Origin: Gordonia rhizosphera NBRC 16068
Lineage (GTDB): Bacteria > Actinomycetota > Actinomycetes > Mycobacteriales > Mycobacteriaceae
Direction: 5' to 3'
DNA: 44,593 bases
NCBI RefSeq assembly: GCF_000298195.1
Contig: NZ_BAHC01000123.1
Location: 1-44,593, forward strand
In this document: positions 7,844 through 16,348 of the stretch, in pieces
Layout of the letters: every line of letters starts with the position of its first letter
How positions within the stretch are numbered: position 1 is the stretch's first letter
Notes under the pieces: generated by a model
The model's input: the letters and a program-made list of their open reading frames with translations, nothing else
What the model was told of the DNA's origin: nothing
Database searches by the model: none
Program-made: the position numbers and the translations under genes

Positions 7844-7970
7844 CGTCGATCGTGCGCACCCTAACGTCGAGCGTGCGCACTCTGGCGTTCGTTGTGCTTG
7901 TCTGCTGTTGCTGTCCGCACGTTCGACGCGATTACGTGCACGCTCGATGCTGTGGTGTGCACGCTCGACG
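7844..7970. repeat. Intergenic 21-bp-phased repeat array A (3 direct + 3 inverted units)
   Basis: Unit consensus CGTCGAnCGTGCnCAC. Direct copies begin at 7844, 7865 and, degenerate, 7886. Inverted copies begin at 7915, 7936 and 7957. Every step within a set is 21 nt, and each direct copy pairs with its mirror copy around one centre near 7907, so the whole forms nested hairpins. It fills the gap between the converging zincin-like gene and whiB2. The same family recurs at 28043-28171. It may act as a bidirectional terminator, a protein-binding array or a mobile repeat; the function is not known to me. Confidence 0.8.
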
Positions 7971-8028
7971 GGGTGGCCGCGCGAGTCGCCGCCGCTGGGC
8001 CCGAATGCGCCGGCCCGAACGCTGTCGG

Positions 8029-8505
8029 TCAGATGATGCCGCGCTTGAGGCGGCGGCGCTCACGCTCCGAGAGTCCGCCCCAGATGCCGAAGCGCTCGTC
8101 GTTGTGCAGCGCGAACTCGAGGCATTCCGCCTTGACCTCACAGCCCTGGCAAATGCGCTTCGCCTCGCGGGTGGAGCCGCCCTTCTCCGGGAAGAACGCC
8201 TCCGGGTCGGTCTGCGCACAGAGCGCCCGCTCCTGCCACTGCTCTTCGACAGTGTCGAAGAGATCGTCAAAGTCGTTGGGCACCAACGAGAGATGGCGCC
8301 GCGGCGGCCACTCGGACACGCCCTCGGCGTCGGCGACCCGGCCGAGCGTCGACCACGTGGATGAATCACCTACTACCCCAAGGTGATTGGCACCCACACC
8401 GATGTCGGCGCGGTCCTCGTCCTGAACCAACGGTTCAACCGAGTTGCGAGGGTCGGAATAGTTGCGTGGTTCAAGGGGATTGCCGATCGGGTTCTCAAAA
8501 GCCAT
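8029..8505 (-). CDS. whiB2: WhiB-family iron-sulfur regulator WhiB2
   Basis: 158 residues. Four cluster cysteines are at 96, 119, 122 and 128 (C-x22-C-x2-C-x5-C). They are followed by the GIWGGLSERERRRLKR turn and basic tail that binds DNA or sigma factor. The segment RALCAQTDPEAFFPEKGGST is the WhiB2/WhmD type. WhiB2 is needed for septation and division in mycobacteria. The N-terminus is about 70 residues longer than the mycobacterial protein. A GTG at 8283 would give that shorter form but has no ribosome-binding site, whereas ATG 8505 has a strong AGGAGG at good spacing, so the long form is annotated. Confidence 0.92.
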   Translation of the reverse strand: MAFENPIGNPLEPRNYSDPRNSVEPLVQDEDRADIGVGANHLGVVGDSSTWSTLGRVADAEGVSEWPPRRHLSLVPNDFDDLFDTVEEQWQERALCAQTDPEAFFPEKGGSTREAKRICQGCEVKAECLEFALHNDERFGIWGGLSERERRRLKRGII

Positions 8506-9124
8506 CTCGGCGCCTCCTAGCTCGAAAGTCTGTCAGTTCCAGTCATCAGATCCGCGGCCGCCCGGCCGCCCCACCACATCTGCCCACACCATCGATCTTC
8601 ACCGCGTGCCTGGGGGCCAAACCCGTTCGAGCTCTTCGAACAAATGATCGAAATCGTTGCGTTCCACCGATTCTCGATCTCGAACCCAAAATGACACTGA
8701 TGTGATTACACACGGGCAGGGTGGTCGCGGTCAAGTTAAAGCGAAAGATTCCTTAATACCATCCGGGAGCGGGAATGCGCCGCGACGACACGAATGGCGT
8801 GTCCGACCCTCGACAACCTCACAGGTCCGCGATTCCCTCCCCCGAAATCGCCACCCATGGTAGCGAATCGGACCGGCTGCACCCCGCCCGCTCCACGGCA
8901 CCGCCCTGACCACGCACGATGGCCGCAACGACGGCGGTCGACACGGTCGGGGTCGGCATCACCAGTGGTGTGTCTCGGAAACAGGTGGCCGGTATCCGGT
9001 GGAGCGATCGGCGATCTGGCAAGGCGGAGGAGGGAGCGATAGCGGCGCGATCGTGACCGACGACAACGCCGCCAGGCGTCGATCGAACGCCGGAGACCAG
9101 TCACCTGCTTCCGAGACGCACCAC
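8506..9124. other. Long divergent intergenic region whiB2-fbiA
   Basis: About 620 bp between two divergent starts. Short open frames are present on both strands, but none has a plausible start signal or family resemblance, so no gene is called. It holds the whiB2 promoter region and an AT-richer patch around 8733-8760. The fbiA -10 element follows directly at its right end. No tRNA, riboswitch or repeat was recognised. Confidence 0.5.
8705..8734 (-). promoter_or_regulatory. Predicted whiB2 promoter
   Basis: On the minus strand TTGACC (8729-8734) and TGTAAT (8705-8710) are separated by 18 bp, a good -35/-10 pair. It would start transcription near 8698 and give a leader of about 190 nt before whiB2. 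The -10 lies inside TGTGATTACACA (8701-8712), whose outer TGTG/CACA arms are inverted repeats. A GACAC at 8694-8698, a WhiA-type word, lies at the start site. Confidence 0.5.
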
Positions 9125-9137
9125 TAGAGTGAACGAG

Positions 9138-10208
9138 GTGAAAGTGACGGTCCTCGTCGGCGGCGTCGGTGGCGCCCGATTCCTGTCCGGTGTCCGGGAA
9201 CTACTCGGCGTGACCCCTTTCCCGGAACCGGTGGTACCGGCCGCCGGGGAGTCGGCGGCCGGGGACGGAAATCATCCGCGCGGACGACACGAGATCACCG
9301 CGATCGTCAACGTCGGCGATGACGCCTGGATGCACGGCGTGCGGATCTGCCCGGACCTAGACACGTGCATGTACACGCTCGGCGGAGGTATCGACCGTGA
9401 GCGCGGCTGGGGCCGGGCGGGCGAAACATGGCACGCGAAAGAGGAACTCGCCGCCTACGGCGCCGATCCGGACTGGTTCGGGCTCGGCGACCGAGATCTC
9501 GCCACCCACCTCATCCGCACGCAGATGCTCGACGCCGGGTACCGACTCTCCGACGTCACGGCGGCACTGTGCCGGCGATGGCAGCCCGGCGTACGGCTGC
9601 TGCCGGCGACCGATGACCGCCACGAGACCCATGTGGTGGTCGCCAAACCCGACGGCGAGGCGGGCGAGCAGATCGCCATCCACTTTCAGGAATGGTGGGT
9701 GCGCCATCGCGCCCGCATACCCACCTTCGGTTTCGCCCAGGTGGGTTCCGACGACACGAAGGCCGCCCCCGGCGTCGCGGAGGCCATCGCAGAGGCCGAC
9801 ATCGTCCTCCTCGCGCCCAGCAACCCGGTCGTCAGCATCGGGGCGATCGTCAGCGTCCCGGGTATCCGTAGCGCCCTGAGGACGACCTCGGCGCCGGTGG
9901 TGGGCATCTCACCGGTGATCGACAACCGTCCGTTGCGCGGTATGGCCGACGAATGCCTGTCGGTCATCGGCGTGGAGACCTCGGCGGAAGCCATCGCACG
10001 CCACTACGGAGCCCGCGGCGGCAACGGCATCCTGGACGGATGGCTGATCGCCGACGGCGACCACGCGGACGTCGACCAGATCGCCATCGGCGCCGCCCCG
10101 CTGCTGATGACCAGCCCCGCGGCCACCGCACAGATGGTCCGCGACGCGTGCGCTCTGGTCGGCGTGACCGCCCCAGAGCAGAACCTCGGCGCCGGGAGCC
10201 CATCGTGA
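9138..10208 (+). CDS. fbiA: F420 biosynthesis transferase FbiA (Fo phospho-donor transferase)
   Basis: 356 residues. The N-terminus [18 protein letters not shown] is the FbiA/CofD signature, followed by IVNVGDD and later [14 protein letters not shown] and GISPVI. It transfers the phosphoenolpyruvate (or phospholactate) moiety from the FbiD-made nucleotide donor to Fo. GTG 9138 is chosen over 9129 because homologues begin MKVTVL and because TAGAGT (9125-9130) lies 7 nt upstream, a leaderless arrangement. The stop overlaps the fbiB start by 4 nt (GTGA), so the two are coupled. No fbiD is in the window. Confidence 0.95.
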   Translation: MKVTVLVGGVGGARFLSGVRELLGVTPFPEPVVPAAGESAAGDGNHPRGRHEITAIVNVGDDAWMHGVRICPDLDTCMYTLGGGIDRERGWGRAGETWHAKEELAAYGADPDWFGLGDRDLATHLIRTQMLDAGYRLSDVTAALCRRWQPGVRLLPATDDRHETHVVVAKPDGEAGEQIAIHFQEWWVRHRARIPTFGFAQVGSDDTKAAPGVAEAIAEADIVLLAPSNPVVSIGAIVSVPGIRSALRTTSAPVVGISPVIDNRPLRGMADECLSVIGVETSAEAIARHYGARGGNGILDGWLIADGDHADVDQIAIGAAPLLMTSPAATAQMVRDACALVGVTAPEQNLGAGSPS

Positions 10209-11563
10209 CGCCCGACACCGGTTTTGCCGATCATCGCGCGCCCGGGACCCTCGAGATCCGGCCGGTCACCGGCCTCGGAGAGTTCGGTCCCAAGAGCGAC
10301 ATCGCGGCCGAACTGCTCGGGGCCGCCCCGTGGCTCGCCGACGGTGACGTGGTCGTGGCGACGTCGAAGATCTTCTCCAAGGTCGAGGGTCGCATGATCT
10401 CCGCCCCGAGCGACCCCGACGAACGAGATGCGTTGCGCCGCAAGCTGATCGATGAAGAGTCGGTACGCGTGCTGGCGCGCAAGAACCGCACGCTGATCAC
10501 CGAGAACCGACTCGGCCTGGTCCAGGCTGCGGCCGGTGTGGACGGATCGAATGTCGCATCCGATCAGCTGGCCCTGCTTCCTGTGGACCCCGACGGCAGC
10601 GCGTCCCGATTGCGTGGACGCATCCGTGAACTCGCCGGACTCGATGTCGCGGTGATCGTCACCGACACGATGGGCCGCGCCTGGCGAACCGGGCAGACCG
10701 ACGTCGCCATCGGCGCCGCGGGCATCGCGGTCAGCCACCCCTACGAGGGTTCGGTGGACGCGTACGGGAATCCGCTGGTCGTCACCGACATTGCCGTCGC
10801 CGACGAGATCGCCGCCGCGGCGGATCTGGTCAAGGGCAAGCTCTCCGGGGTGCCGATCGCGGTGGTCCGAGGCCTGTCCCCGGTCGACGATGGCTCCGGC
10901 GCCGCCGCGCTCGTCCGCCCGGCCGACGAGGACCTCTTCCGGCTCGGCGTCGCCGAGGCCGTCGCACAGGGCCGGCAGGAGGCACTGCTGACCCGCCGCT
11001 CGGTCCGCACGTTCACACCGGGTCCGGTCGAGCCGGAGGTGATGGCGGCGGCCTTTGCCGACGCCCTGACCGCACCGGCCCCCCACCACACCCATCCGGT
11101 CCGATTCGTCTGGGTGCGTTCCGCACAGCGCCGGATCCGATTGCTGGATGCGATGGCCGATGCCTGGCGCGCCGATCTGGAGCGGGACCGCAAGTCCGCG
11201 GAGTCGGTCACCAAACGTCTGCGGCGCGGCCAGATCCTCTATGACGCACCCGAACTGGTGATCCCGTTCCTGGTACCCGACGGTGCGCACGACTACCCGG
11301 ACGCGCGTCGCACCGCGGCCGAGCACACCATGTTCACCGTCGCCGCCGGGGGTGCGGTGTCGGCACTGCTCGTCGCATTGTCGGTGCGCGGCATCGGGAG
11401 CTGCTGGGTGGGTTCGACGATCTTCGCGCCGGAGGTGGTGCGCGACGTGCTCGAGCTCGACGAGCGCTGGGAACCGTTGGGCGCGGTGGCGATCGGCCGG
11501 CCGCTGCACGACTCCGGGCTGCGATCGCCGGCGGACACCGACGGATTGGTGGTGCAGCGATGA
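10205..11563 (+). CDS. fbiB: Bifunctional F420-0:gamma-glutamyl ligase / dehydro-F420 reductase FbiB
   Basis: 452 residues, close to the mycobacterial 448. The N-terminal half is a CofE-type ligase ([43 protein letters not shown]) that adds the polyglutamate tail. The C-terminal half from about residue 265 is a nitroreductase-like FMN domain ([16 protein letters not shown], and later [21 protein letters not shown]) that reduces dehydro-F420. The start GTG overlaps the fbiA stop (GTGA), and its own stop overlaps the Nudix gene start (ATGA), forming a tight three-gene operon. Longer upstream extensions of this frame lie inside fbiA and are ignored. Confidence 0.95.
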   Translation: MTPDTGFADHRAPGTLEIRPVTGLGEFGPKSDIAAELLGAAPWLADGDVVVATSKIFSKVEGRMISAPSDPDERDALRRKLIDEESVRVLARKNRTLITENRLGLVQAAAGVDGSNVASDQLALLPVDPDGSASRLRGRIRELAGLDVAVIVTDTMGRAWRTGQTDVAIGAAGIAVSHPYEGSVDAYGNPLVVTDIAVADEIAAAADLVKGKLSGVPIAVVRGLSPVDDGSGAAALVRPADEDLFRLGVAEAVAQGRQEALLTRRSVRTFTPGPVEPEVMAAAFADALTAPAPHHTHPVRFVWVRSAQRRIRLLDAMADAWRADLERDRKSAESVTKRLRRGQILYDAPELVIPFLVPDGAHDYPDARRTAAEHTMFTVAAGGAVSALLVALSVRGIGSCWVGSTIFAPEVVRDVLELDERWEPLGAVAIGRPLHDSGLRSPADTDGLVVQR

Positions 11564-12138
11564 GCGCGAGTACGCTGAGGGCGTCCGCTGGCGACGCACT
11601 GCGCGGGTGGTCGGCGCCCGACGCGGAGCAGGATTCGCTGCGCCACACCTACCTGGCCTACCTCGACGCGGTCCCCGCCGCGTGTCTGCGCGCCTGCGAA
11701 CCGGGGCATCTCACGGCGTCGGTGATCGTCTTCGACGCCACCTTGAGCCATGTGCTGTTGACCCTGCACCCGCGGGTGGGCAAGTGGATTCAGCTCGGCG
11801 GACACTGCGAGGAGACCGACGCGACGCTCGCCGACGCCGCCGCCCGGGAGGCCGGCGAGGAGTCGGGGATTCCCGGTCTGCGGCTGACCTCGGGGCCGGT
11901 GCACCTGCACACCCACCCGATCACGTGCTCGCTCGGTGTACCCACCCGCCACCTCGATGTGCGCTACGCCGCGGTCGCGCCGCCGACTCCCGACGGTTCC
12001 CCTCCGGAGATTCTGCGCAGCGACGAATCGATCGACCTCGCCTGGTGGCCCGTGGACGCGCTACCGGCCAACGCCGACGCCGACACACCGCAGCTCATCG
12101 CCTCGGGTCTGGCCACCTGCCGCGGCGAACTCGGCTGA
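11560..12138 (+). CDS. Nudix hydrolase, third gene of fbiAB operon
   Basis: 192 residues. The Nudix box is seen as [20 protein letters not shown] followed by EESGI, preceded by WIQLGG. Compared with the standard Gx5Ex7REUxEExGU it has one extra residue before REAGEE and Asp in place of the first Glu; related actinobacterial Nudix proteins share this variant. The substrate cannot be told; a nucleotide sugar or damaged nucleotide is possible. ATG 11560 overlaps the fbiB stop by 4 nt, so translation is coupled. Whether it has a role in F420 metabolism or is merely a passenger is open. After its stop, 111 bp lead to the convergent glgC. Confidence 0.85.
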   Translation: MSASTLRASAGDALRGWSAPDAEQDSLRHTYLAYLDAVPAACLRACEPGHLTASVIVFDATLSHVLLTLHPRVGKWIQLGGHCEETDATLADAAAREAGEESGIPGLRLTSGPVHLHTHPITCSLGVPTRHLDVRYAAVAPPTPDGSPPEILRSDESIDLAWWPVDALPANADADTPQLIASGLATCRGELG

Positions 12139-12249
12139 CGCCCCGGCTCGGCTTACGCCCTGGTTCGTCCCCCGAAGCACGGTCTTCCGGTATCTGCAGG
12201 TAGCGGACGACCCGAGAACCGGGGGAAGAACCGCAGTAGCCAGCCGCGG

Positions 12250-13464
12250 CTAGACGCGGATGCCCTTGCCGACGGTGACGACGCCGCCGGCGCTCATCGA
12301 GAACCGGTCGCGGTCGGTCTCGACGTCGACACCGAGCTGCATTCCCTCGCCGACGGTCACGTTCTTGTCCAGGATCGCGCGGCGCACCACCGCACCCTTG
12401 CCGACCCGCACGCCGGGCATCAGCACACTGCCCTCGACGACGGCGCCGTCCTCGATGACCACGTTCGCCGACAACACCGAGTCGCTGACCGTGGCGGCCG
12501 AGATGATGCAGCCGGCACCCACGACGGAGTCCTGGGCGACACCGCCCTGCACGAACTTCGCCGGCGGCAGGTTCACCGTCTCGCCGCGGATCGGCCAGCG
12601 CCGGTTGTAGAGGTTGAAGATCGGGTGCACCGACACCAGGTCCATATGGGCGTCGTAGAACGCATCCAGGGTTCCGACGTCGCGCCAGTAGCCCTTGTCG
12701 CGTTCGGTCTCGCCGGGCACCTCGTTGTCTTTGAAATCGTAGACATATGCGGCGTTGCGGCGCACGAACGCGGGGATGATGTCGCCACCCATGTCGTGGT
12801 CGGAGTCGGGGTCGGCGGCGTCGGCCCGGATGGCGTCGACGAGCGCCTCGGTGGTGAACACGTAGTTTCCCATCGAGGCGAACGTGACCTCGGGATCATC
12901 GGGCGTGCCGGGCGGATTGCTCGGCTTCTCCAGGAATCGGGTGATGAGGCCCGACGAGTCGGAGTCGATGCAACCGAACGCGAAGGCCTCCGACCGCGGG
13001 ACGCGGATACCGGCCACCGTGACGTCGGCGCCCGATGCGATGTGCGCCTCGACCATCTGCGACGGGTCCATCCGGTACACGTGATCGGCGCCGAAGACGA
13101 CGATGTACTCGGGTTGCTCGTCGGTGATGAGGTTCATCGACTGGAAGATGGCATCGGCACTGCCGGTGTACCAGCGCGGGCCGAGCCGCTGCTGGGCGGG
13201 TACCGGGGTGATGTATTCGCCGTGGAAGCCCGAGGAGAACCAGGTCTGCGAGATATGCCGGTCCAGCGAGTGCGACTTGTATTGGGTCAGCACGCAGATG
13301 CGTTCGTATCCGGCGTTGACCAGATTGGACAGCACGAAATCGATCAACCGGTAGGAGCCCCCGAACGGGACCGCGGGTTTGGCGCGGTCCATCGTCAAGG
13401 GGTAAAGGCGTTTCCCCTCGCCGCCGGCGAGGACGATTCCGAGCACGTGCGGCTGTGATCTCAC
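12250..13464 (-). CDS. glgC: Glucose-1-phosphate adenylyltransferase
   Basis: 404 residues, the same length as in M. tuberculosis. It starts with the nucleotidyl-transfer motif [16 protein letters not shown] and continues with KPAVPFGG, the [10 protein letters not shown] active-site region and, from about residue 290, a left-handed beta-helix of hexapeptide repeats. It makes ADP-glucose from ATP and glucose-1-P. Start GTG 13464; it is divergent from glgM, sharing a 114-bp promoter region. A small inverted repeat, TAGCC-AGCCGC-GGCTA (12237-12252), covers the stop codon and may help terminate it. The pair supplies maltose-1-phosphate for GlgE-type alpha-glucan synthesis. Confidence 0.96.
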   Translation of the reverse strand: MRSQPHVLGIVLAGGEGKRLYPLTMDRAKPAVPFGGSYRLIDFVLSNLVNAGYERICVLTQYKSHSLDRHISQTWFSSGFHGEYITPVPAQQRLGPRWYTGSADAIFQSMNLITDEQPEYIVVFGADHVYRMDPSQMVEAHIASGADVTVAGIRVPRSEAFAFGCIDSDSSGLITRFLEKPSNPPGTPDDPEVTFASMGNYVFTTEALVDAIRADAADPDSDHDMGGDIIPAFVRRNAAYVYDFKDNEVPGETERDKGYWRDVGTLDAFYDAHMDLVSVHPIFNLYNRRWPIRGETVNLPPAKFVQGGVAQDSVVGAGCIISAATVSDSVLSANVVIEDGAVVEGSVLMPGVRVGKGAVVRRAILDKNVTVGEGMQLGVDVETDRDRFSMSAGGVVTVGKGIRV

Positions 13465-13541
13465 AGCACCAACTTATCCGGCATCGCAGGCTCGGGCCAG
13501 ACGAATGGCCATGGTCGGTGGACTGAATTTGGTCACAGTGA

Positions 13542-13571
13542 TTGGCGAACTCGGGGTAGGGGCACTAGCGT
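13542..13571 (+). promoter_or_regulatory. Predicted leaderless promoter of glgM
   Basis: TTGGCG (13542-13547) and TAGCGT (13566-13571) are 18 bp apart. The second hexamer ends 7 nt before the ATG at 13579, so the message would start at or next to the start codon. Confidence 0.6.
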
Positions 13572-13578
13572 CATGCGC

Positions 13579-14745
13579 ATGAGGGTGGCGATGATGACCC
13601 GGGAGTATCCACCCGAGGTGTACGGCGGTGCCGGCGTACACGTCACCGAGTTGGTGCGGCACCTGCGCGACCTCGCCACGGTCGACGTCCACTGCATGGG
13701 CGCCGAACGCGAGACCGCCCATGTCTACCAGCCCGATCCGGGGCTCGCCGGGGCCAACGCGGCCCTCACGATGCTGTCCACGGATCTGCGGATGGTCCTC
13801 GGCGCGGCCGAGGCGGACCTGGTGCATTCCCACACCTGGTACACCGGGCTCGCCGGGCATCTCGCCGGTCAATTGCACGGCGTCCCGCACGTTCTCACCG
13901 CGCATTCGCTCGAGCCCATGCGCCCGTGGAAGGCCGAGCAACTCGGCGGTGGCTACCGCGTGTCGAGCTGGGTCGAGCGCAACGCCGTCGAATACGCCGA
14001 CGCCGTCATCGCCGTGAGCTCCGGTATGCGCACCGATGTCTGCGACACCTACCCGCGGCTCGACCCGGATCGGGTTCATGTGGTGCGCAACGGTATCGAC
14101 ACCACCAGGTGGTATCCCGTCGACGATCCGTACGGCGCCGAGTCGTCGCTGGTCACACTCGGTGTCGACCCAGACCGCCCGATCGTCGCGTTCGTCGGCC
14201 GGATCACCCGCCAGAAGGGCGTCGCCCACCTGATCGCAGCCGCTCACCGCTTCGATCCCGAGATCCAGCTGGTGCTGTGCGCCGGTGCCCCCGACACCCC
14301 GGAGATCGGGGCAGAGATCGAGAACGCGGTCACCGAACTGTCCGAGACACGCGACGGCGTGTACTGGGTGCGAGAAATGCTGCCCCACCCGCGGATTCGC
14401 GAGATCCTCACCGCAGCAACCGTTTTCATCTGCCCGTCGGTGTACGAACCGCTGGGGATCGTCAATCTCGAGGCGATGGCCTGCTCGACGGCGGTCGTCG
14501 CCTCGGAGGTCGGTGGGATCCCAGAGGTGGTTCGCGACAACGTCACCGGACGTCTCGTCGCCTATGACCCGGTGGACCCGACGTCATTCGAGGAGGGTCT
14601 CGCCGACGCGGTCAACGCCGTCGTCGGCGACCCCGCTGTGGCCACGGCGATGGGGATCGCGGGACGCGAACGCGCCGAGCAGGAGTTCTCCTGGGCCACG
14701 ATCGCGGAGCAGACCATGCAGGTGTACCGCTCCACCCTGCGCTGA
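13579..14745 (+). CDS. glgM: GT4 glycosyltransferase, maltose-1-phosphate synthase GlgM (glgA-type)
   Basis: 388 residues. The protein begins MRVAMMTREYPPEVYGGAG, contains HSHTWYTGLAGHLA, and carries the donor-site segments VGRITRQKG and CPSVYEPLGIVNLEAMAC with the GT4 E-x7-E pattern. GlgM joins ADP-glucose and glucose-1-P to give maltose-1-P. ATG 13579 is preferred over ATG 13573 because the -10-like TAGCGT lies 7 nt before the former but only 1 nt before the latter, and because homologues begin MRVAM. Divergence from glgC is the same as for Rv1212c/Rv1213. Confidence 0.93.
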   Translation: MRVAMMTREYPPEVYGGAGVHVTELVRHLRDLATVDVHCMGAERETAHVYQPDPGLAGANAALTMLSTDLRMVLGAAEADLVHSHTWYTGLAGHLAGQLHGVPHVLTAHSLEPMRPWKAEQLGGGYRVSSWVERNAVEYADAVIAVSSGMRTDVCDTYPRLDPDRVHVVRNGIDTTRWYPVDDPYGAESSLVTLGVDPDRPIVAFVGRITRQKGVAHLIAAAHRFDPEIQLVLCAGAPDTPEIGAEIENAVTELSETRDGVYWVREMLPHPRIREILTAATVFICPSVYEPLGIVNLEAMACSTAVVASEVGGIPEVVRDNVTGRLVAYDPVDPTSFEEGLADAVNAVVGDPAVATAMGIAGRERAEQEFSWATIAEQTMQVYRSTLR

Positions 14746-14747
14746 GC

Positions 14748-14777
14748 ACACCGCGCCGATCAGGACCGGCGCGGTGT
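14748..14777. terminator. Bidirectional hairpin between glgM and the RlmA-type gene
   Basis: ACACCGCGCCG (14748-14758) and CGGCGCGGTGT (14767-14777) form a perfect 11-bp stem with an 8-nt loop, lying between two convergent genes and including the stop of the minus-strand one. It lacks a U-run, as is usual in these genomes. Confidence 0.75.
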
Positions 14778-15653
14778 CGCCGTGGTGACGCTGATCGACA
14801 ACGAGACCGCGATGTCCTCGGTCCCCCCGCCGGTCAGGGCGTCGGCGTCGGCGGCGATCTCGTCGGCGGAGCGGTGAAAGGCCGACGGGCCCATCGCGAC
14901 CAGGTCGGTGATAGCATCCCTGCCCAGCATGTGCTGTTCCCGCAGCACCTGCTCACCGACGGTCTCGAAGTCCTCCGCGAGCGTCGCGGCGAGGCGTTCG
15001 TCCTTGTCGGCGCCCACGGCGAGCATCCCCATCGGTTCGATGATCTCGGTGAGATGGTCGGGATTGGGCGTCACCACCACCAGTACACCGGCGGGATCGA
15101 GGACCCGCGCGAACTCGGTGACGTTGCGCGGCGAGAAGATCGACAGGATGGCACCGACCGATCCGGAGGCGATCGGGAGTGGTCGCCACAGGTCGGCGAC
15201 CACCGCGGCGGCGCGCGGATGGGATCGGGCGATCGCGCGGGCGCAGTACTTGGACAGATCGACCCCGATGCCGCGCGCGGAATCGACCCGATCGAGGGTG
15301 GCGGCGAGGTAGTGGCCGGTTCCGGCGCCCGCGTCGAACACGACGCCCGGAGCCGCCGGGGTCAGGGCATGCTCGACGATGCCGGCGACGATGCCTGCCA
15401 CGGAGTCGAACAGCCCCGAGGCATGGACCCGACGGCGCGCCGTCACCATCGCCGCGGTGTCGGAGCGGTGAGGTGTCGACCGACCGTCGAACAGCGACAC
15501 ATAGCCCTGTCGCGCGATGTCGAACCGGTGTGACCGGTCACAACACAGTGACCTGTCGTCGGCCGAGACCGTCAGAGGACCGGTGCAGACCGGGCACCGC
15601 AGAGTTGACGCGATCGCGCGGAGGGGCTCCGCGGCAAGGGATTCTCGGCTCAG
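14760..15653 (-). CDS. 23S rRNA guanine-N1 methyltransferase, RlmA/TlrB type
   Basis: About 297 residues if it starts at CTG 15653. The N-terminal zinc finger is CPVC, then CC and H (LCCDRSHRFDIARQGYVSLF), typical of RlmA. The SAM motif is VVFDAGAGTGHYLAATL, followed by GIGVDLSKYCARAIARSHP and FSPRNVTEFARVL. The family methylates G745 or G748 of 23S rRNA. The start is a problem: between the finger and the overlapping DUF3117 gene there is no in-frame ATG, GTG or TTG. The CTG overlaps that gene's TGA by 3 bases (CTGA), resembling the ATGA/GTGA couplings elsewhere in the window. A longer overlapping start cannot be excluded. Confidence 0.78.
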   Translation of the reverse strand: MSRESLAAEPLRAIASTLRCPVCTGPLTVSADDRSLCCDRSHRFDIARQGYVSLFDGRSTPHRSDTAAMVTARRRVHASGLFDSVAGIVAGIVEHALTPAAPGVVFDAGAGTGHYLAATLDRVDSARGIGVDLSKYCARAIARSHPRAAAVVADLWRPLPIASGSVGAILSIFSPRNVTEFARVLDPAGVLVVVTPNPDHLTEIIEPMGMLAVGADKDERLAATLAEDFETVGEQVLREQHMLGRDAITDLVAMGPSAFHRSADEIAADADALTGGGTEDIAVSLSISVTTATPRRS

Positions 15654-15817
15654 CCGGTGACCCCGCGCAGCTCCTCGCCGAGGGCGGCCGCCTCGTCGGC
15701 GGTCAGTTCCACGACCAGACGTCCGCCACCTTCGATCGGAATCCGGACAACGATCCCACGTCCTTCCTTGGCCGCTTCGAGGGGGCCGTCCCCAGTACGT
15801 GGCTTCATCGCCGCCAT
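15650..15817 (-). CDS. DUF3117 small conserved protein (Rv1211-like)
   Basis: 55 residues: MAAMKPRTGDGPLEAAKEGR, then GIVVRIPIEGGGRLVVELT and a helical end DEAAALGEEL. It matches the small DUF3117 family that is nearly invariant in actinobacteria; function unknown. ATG 15817 has GGAAGGAG at 7-nt spacing. TATCAT (15901-15906) about 85 nt upstream could be its -10. In M. tuberculosis tagA lies just upstream; here only 133 bp separate it from the DivIVA-like gene and no remnant of tagA was seen. Confidence 0.9.
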   Translation of the reverse strand: MAAMKPRTGDGPLEAAKEGRGIVVRIPIEGGGRLVVELTADEAAALGEELRGVTG

Positions 15818-15950
15818 TCTCGAACTCCTTCCAGAGCATTCGCCACAAGGTTGTGGAACGCGCCCCGGCATCGGTCCGAAATGCCACGGGCGCCTCGTCA
15901 ATGATACGTCGTGGCCCCGTTGTACCTGCCGATCACGTGGCGTTGCCGTG

Positions 15951-16298
15951 TCACGGACCGGTCGCCGTCTGCTCCGGTGCGTCCGCTGCGACCGGCTGTG
16001 GATCGGCCACGTCGCGGTCGCGGAGGTCGTTCACGACGCCCCGGAGTTCGTCGAGTTCGCGGGCCAACTTCTCCAGCGCCCAGTCGACCTCGGACGGTGA
16101 ATAGCCGCGCAGGGTCTGGGTGAAGGTCAGCGCCCGCACGTTGTCACCGGTGATCCCGGCACGTGGCAGCCGGGTGAGGGTGGTCCCCCGCTGCAGCGGC
16201 GGCAGGTCCTCACCCCGCCCGAAGACGAACCACACCGCGGCGAAGACCACCGCCACGACAACGGCCATGATCAGCAGGTACAGCAGCAACGTCTGCAT
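15951..16298 (-). CDS. Membrane-anchored DivIVA-domain protein (Rv1209-like)
   Basis: 115 residues. A single N-terminal membrane helix (LLLYLLIMAVVVAVVFAAVW) is followed by a short linker and a DivI1A-type segment, FTQTLRGYSPSEVDWALEKL, which runs into a predicted coiled-coil helix (ARELDELRGVVNDLRDRD). The tail is acidic and Pro/Ala-rich. DivIVA domains bind curved membrane and recruit growth or septation proteins; the task of this small one is unknown. It lies 50 nt downstream of gpgS on the same strand, so it may be in the folP2-gpgS transcript. Confidence 0.8.
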   Translation of the reverse strand: MQTLLLYLLIMAVVVAVVFAAVWFVFGRGEDLPPLQRGTTLTRLPRAGITGDNVRALTFTQTLRGYSPSEVDWALEKLARELDELRGVVNDLRDRDVADPQPVAADAPEQTATGP

Positions 16299-16348
16299 GA
16301 GTCCATGGTGGCAGACCGCGTCGCGACGGCCTCACGGGCGCCGACGGA

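Noticed and set aside
8283..8283. Internal GTG as the sole start of whiB2
   Set aside because: It has no ribosome-binding site or suitable -10, whereas ATG 8505 has AGGAGG at good spacing; kept only as an alternative.
6583..8364. A 593-codon plus-strand frame spanning the DUF3499, zincin-like and whiB2 region
   Set aside because: It crosses three recognisable genes and the repeat array, is Arg/Pro/Ser-rich, and has no start signal.
8657..9104. Short open frames in the whiB2-fbiA gap on both strands
   Set aside because: No ribosome-binding site or leaderless -10, and composition is that of random GC-rich DNA.
12139..12249. Attachment site or insertion-sequence scar at the block junction
   Set aside because: No direct-repeat flanks, transposase fragment or tRNA end was seen; only a 5-bp stem at the glgC stop.
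15818..15950. Remnant of tagA between the DUF3117 and DivIVA-like genes
   Set aside because: The gap is 133 bp and no glycosylase-like peptide could be read in any frame.
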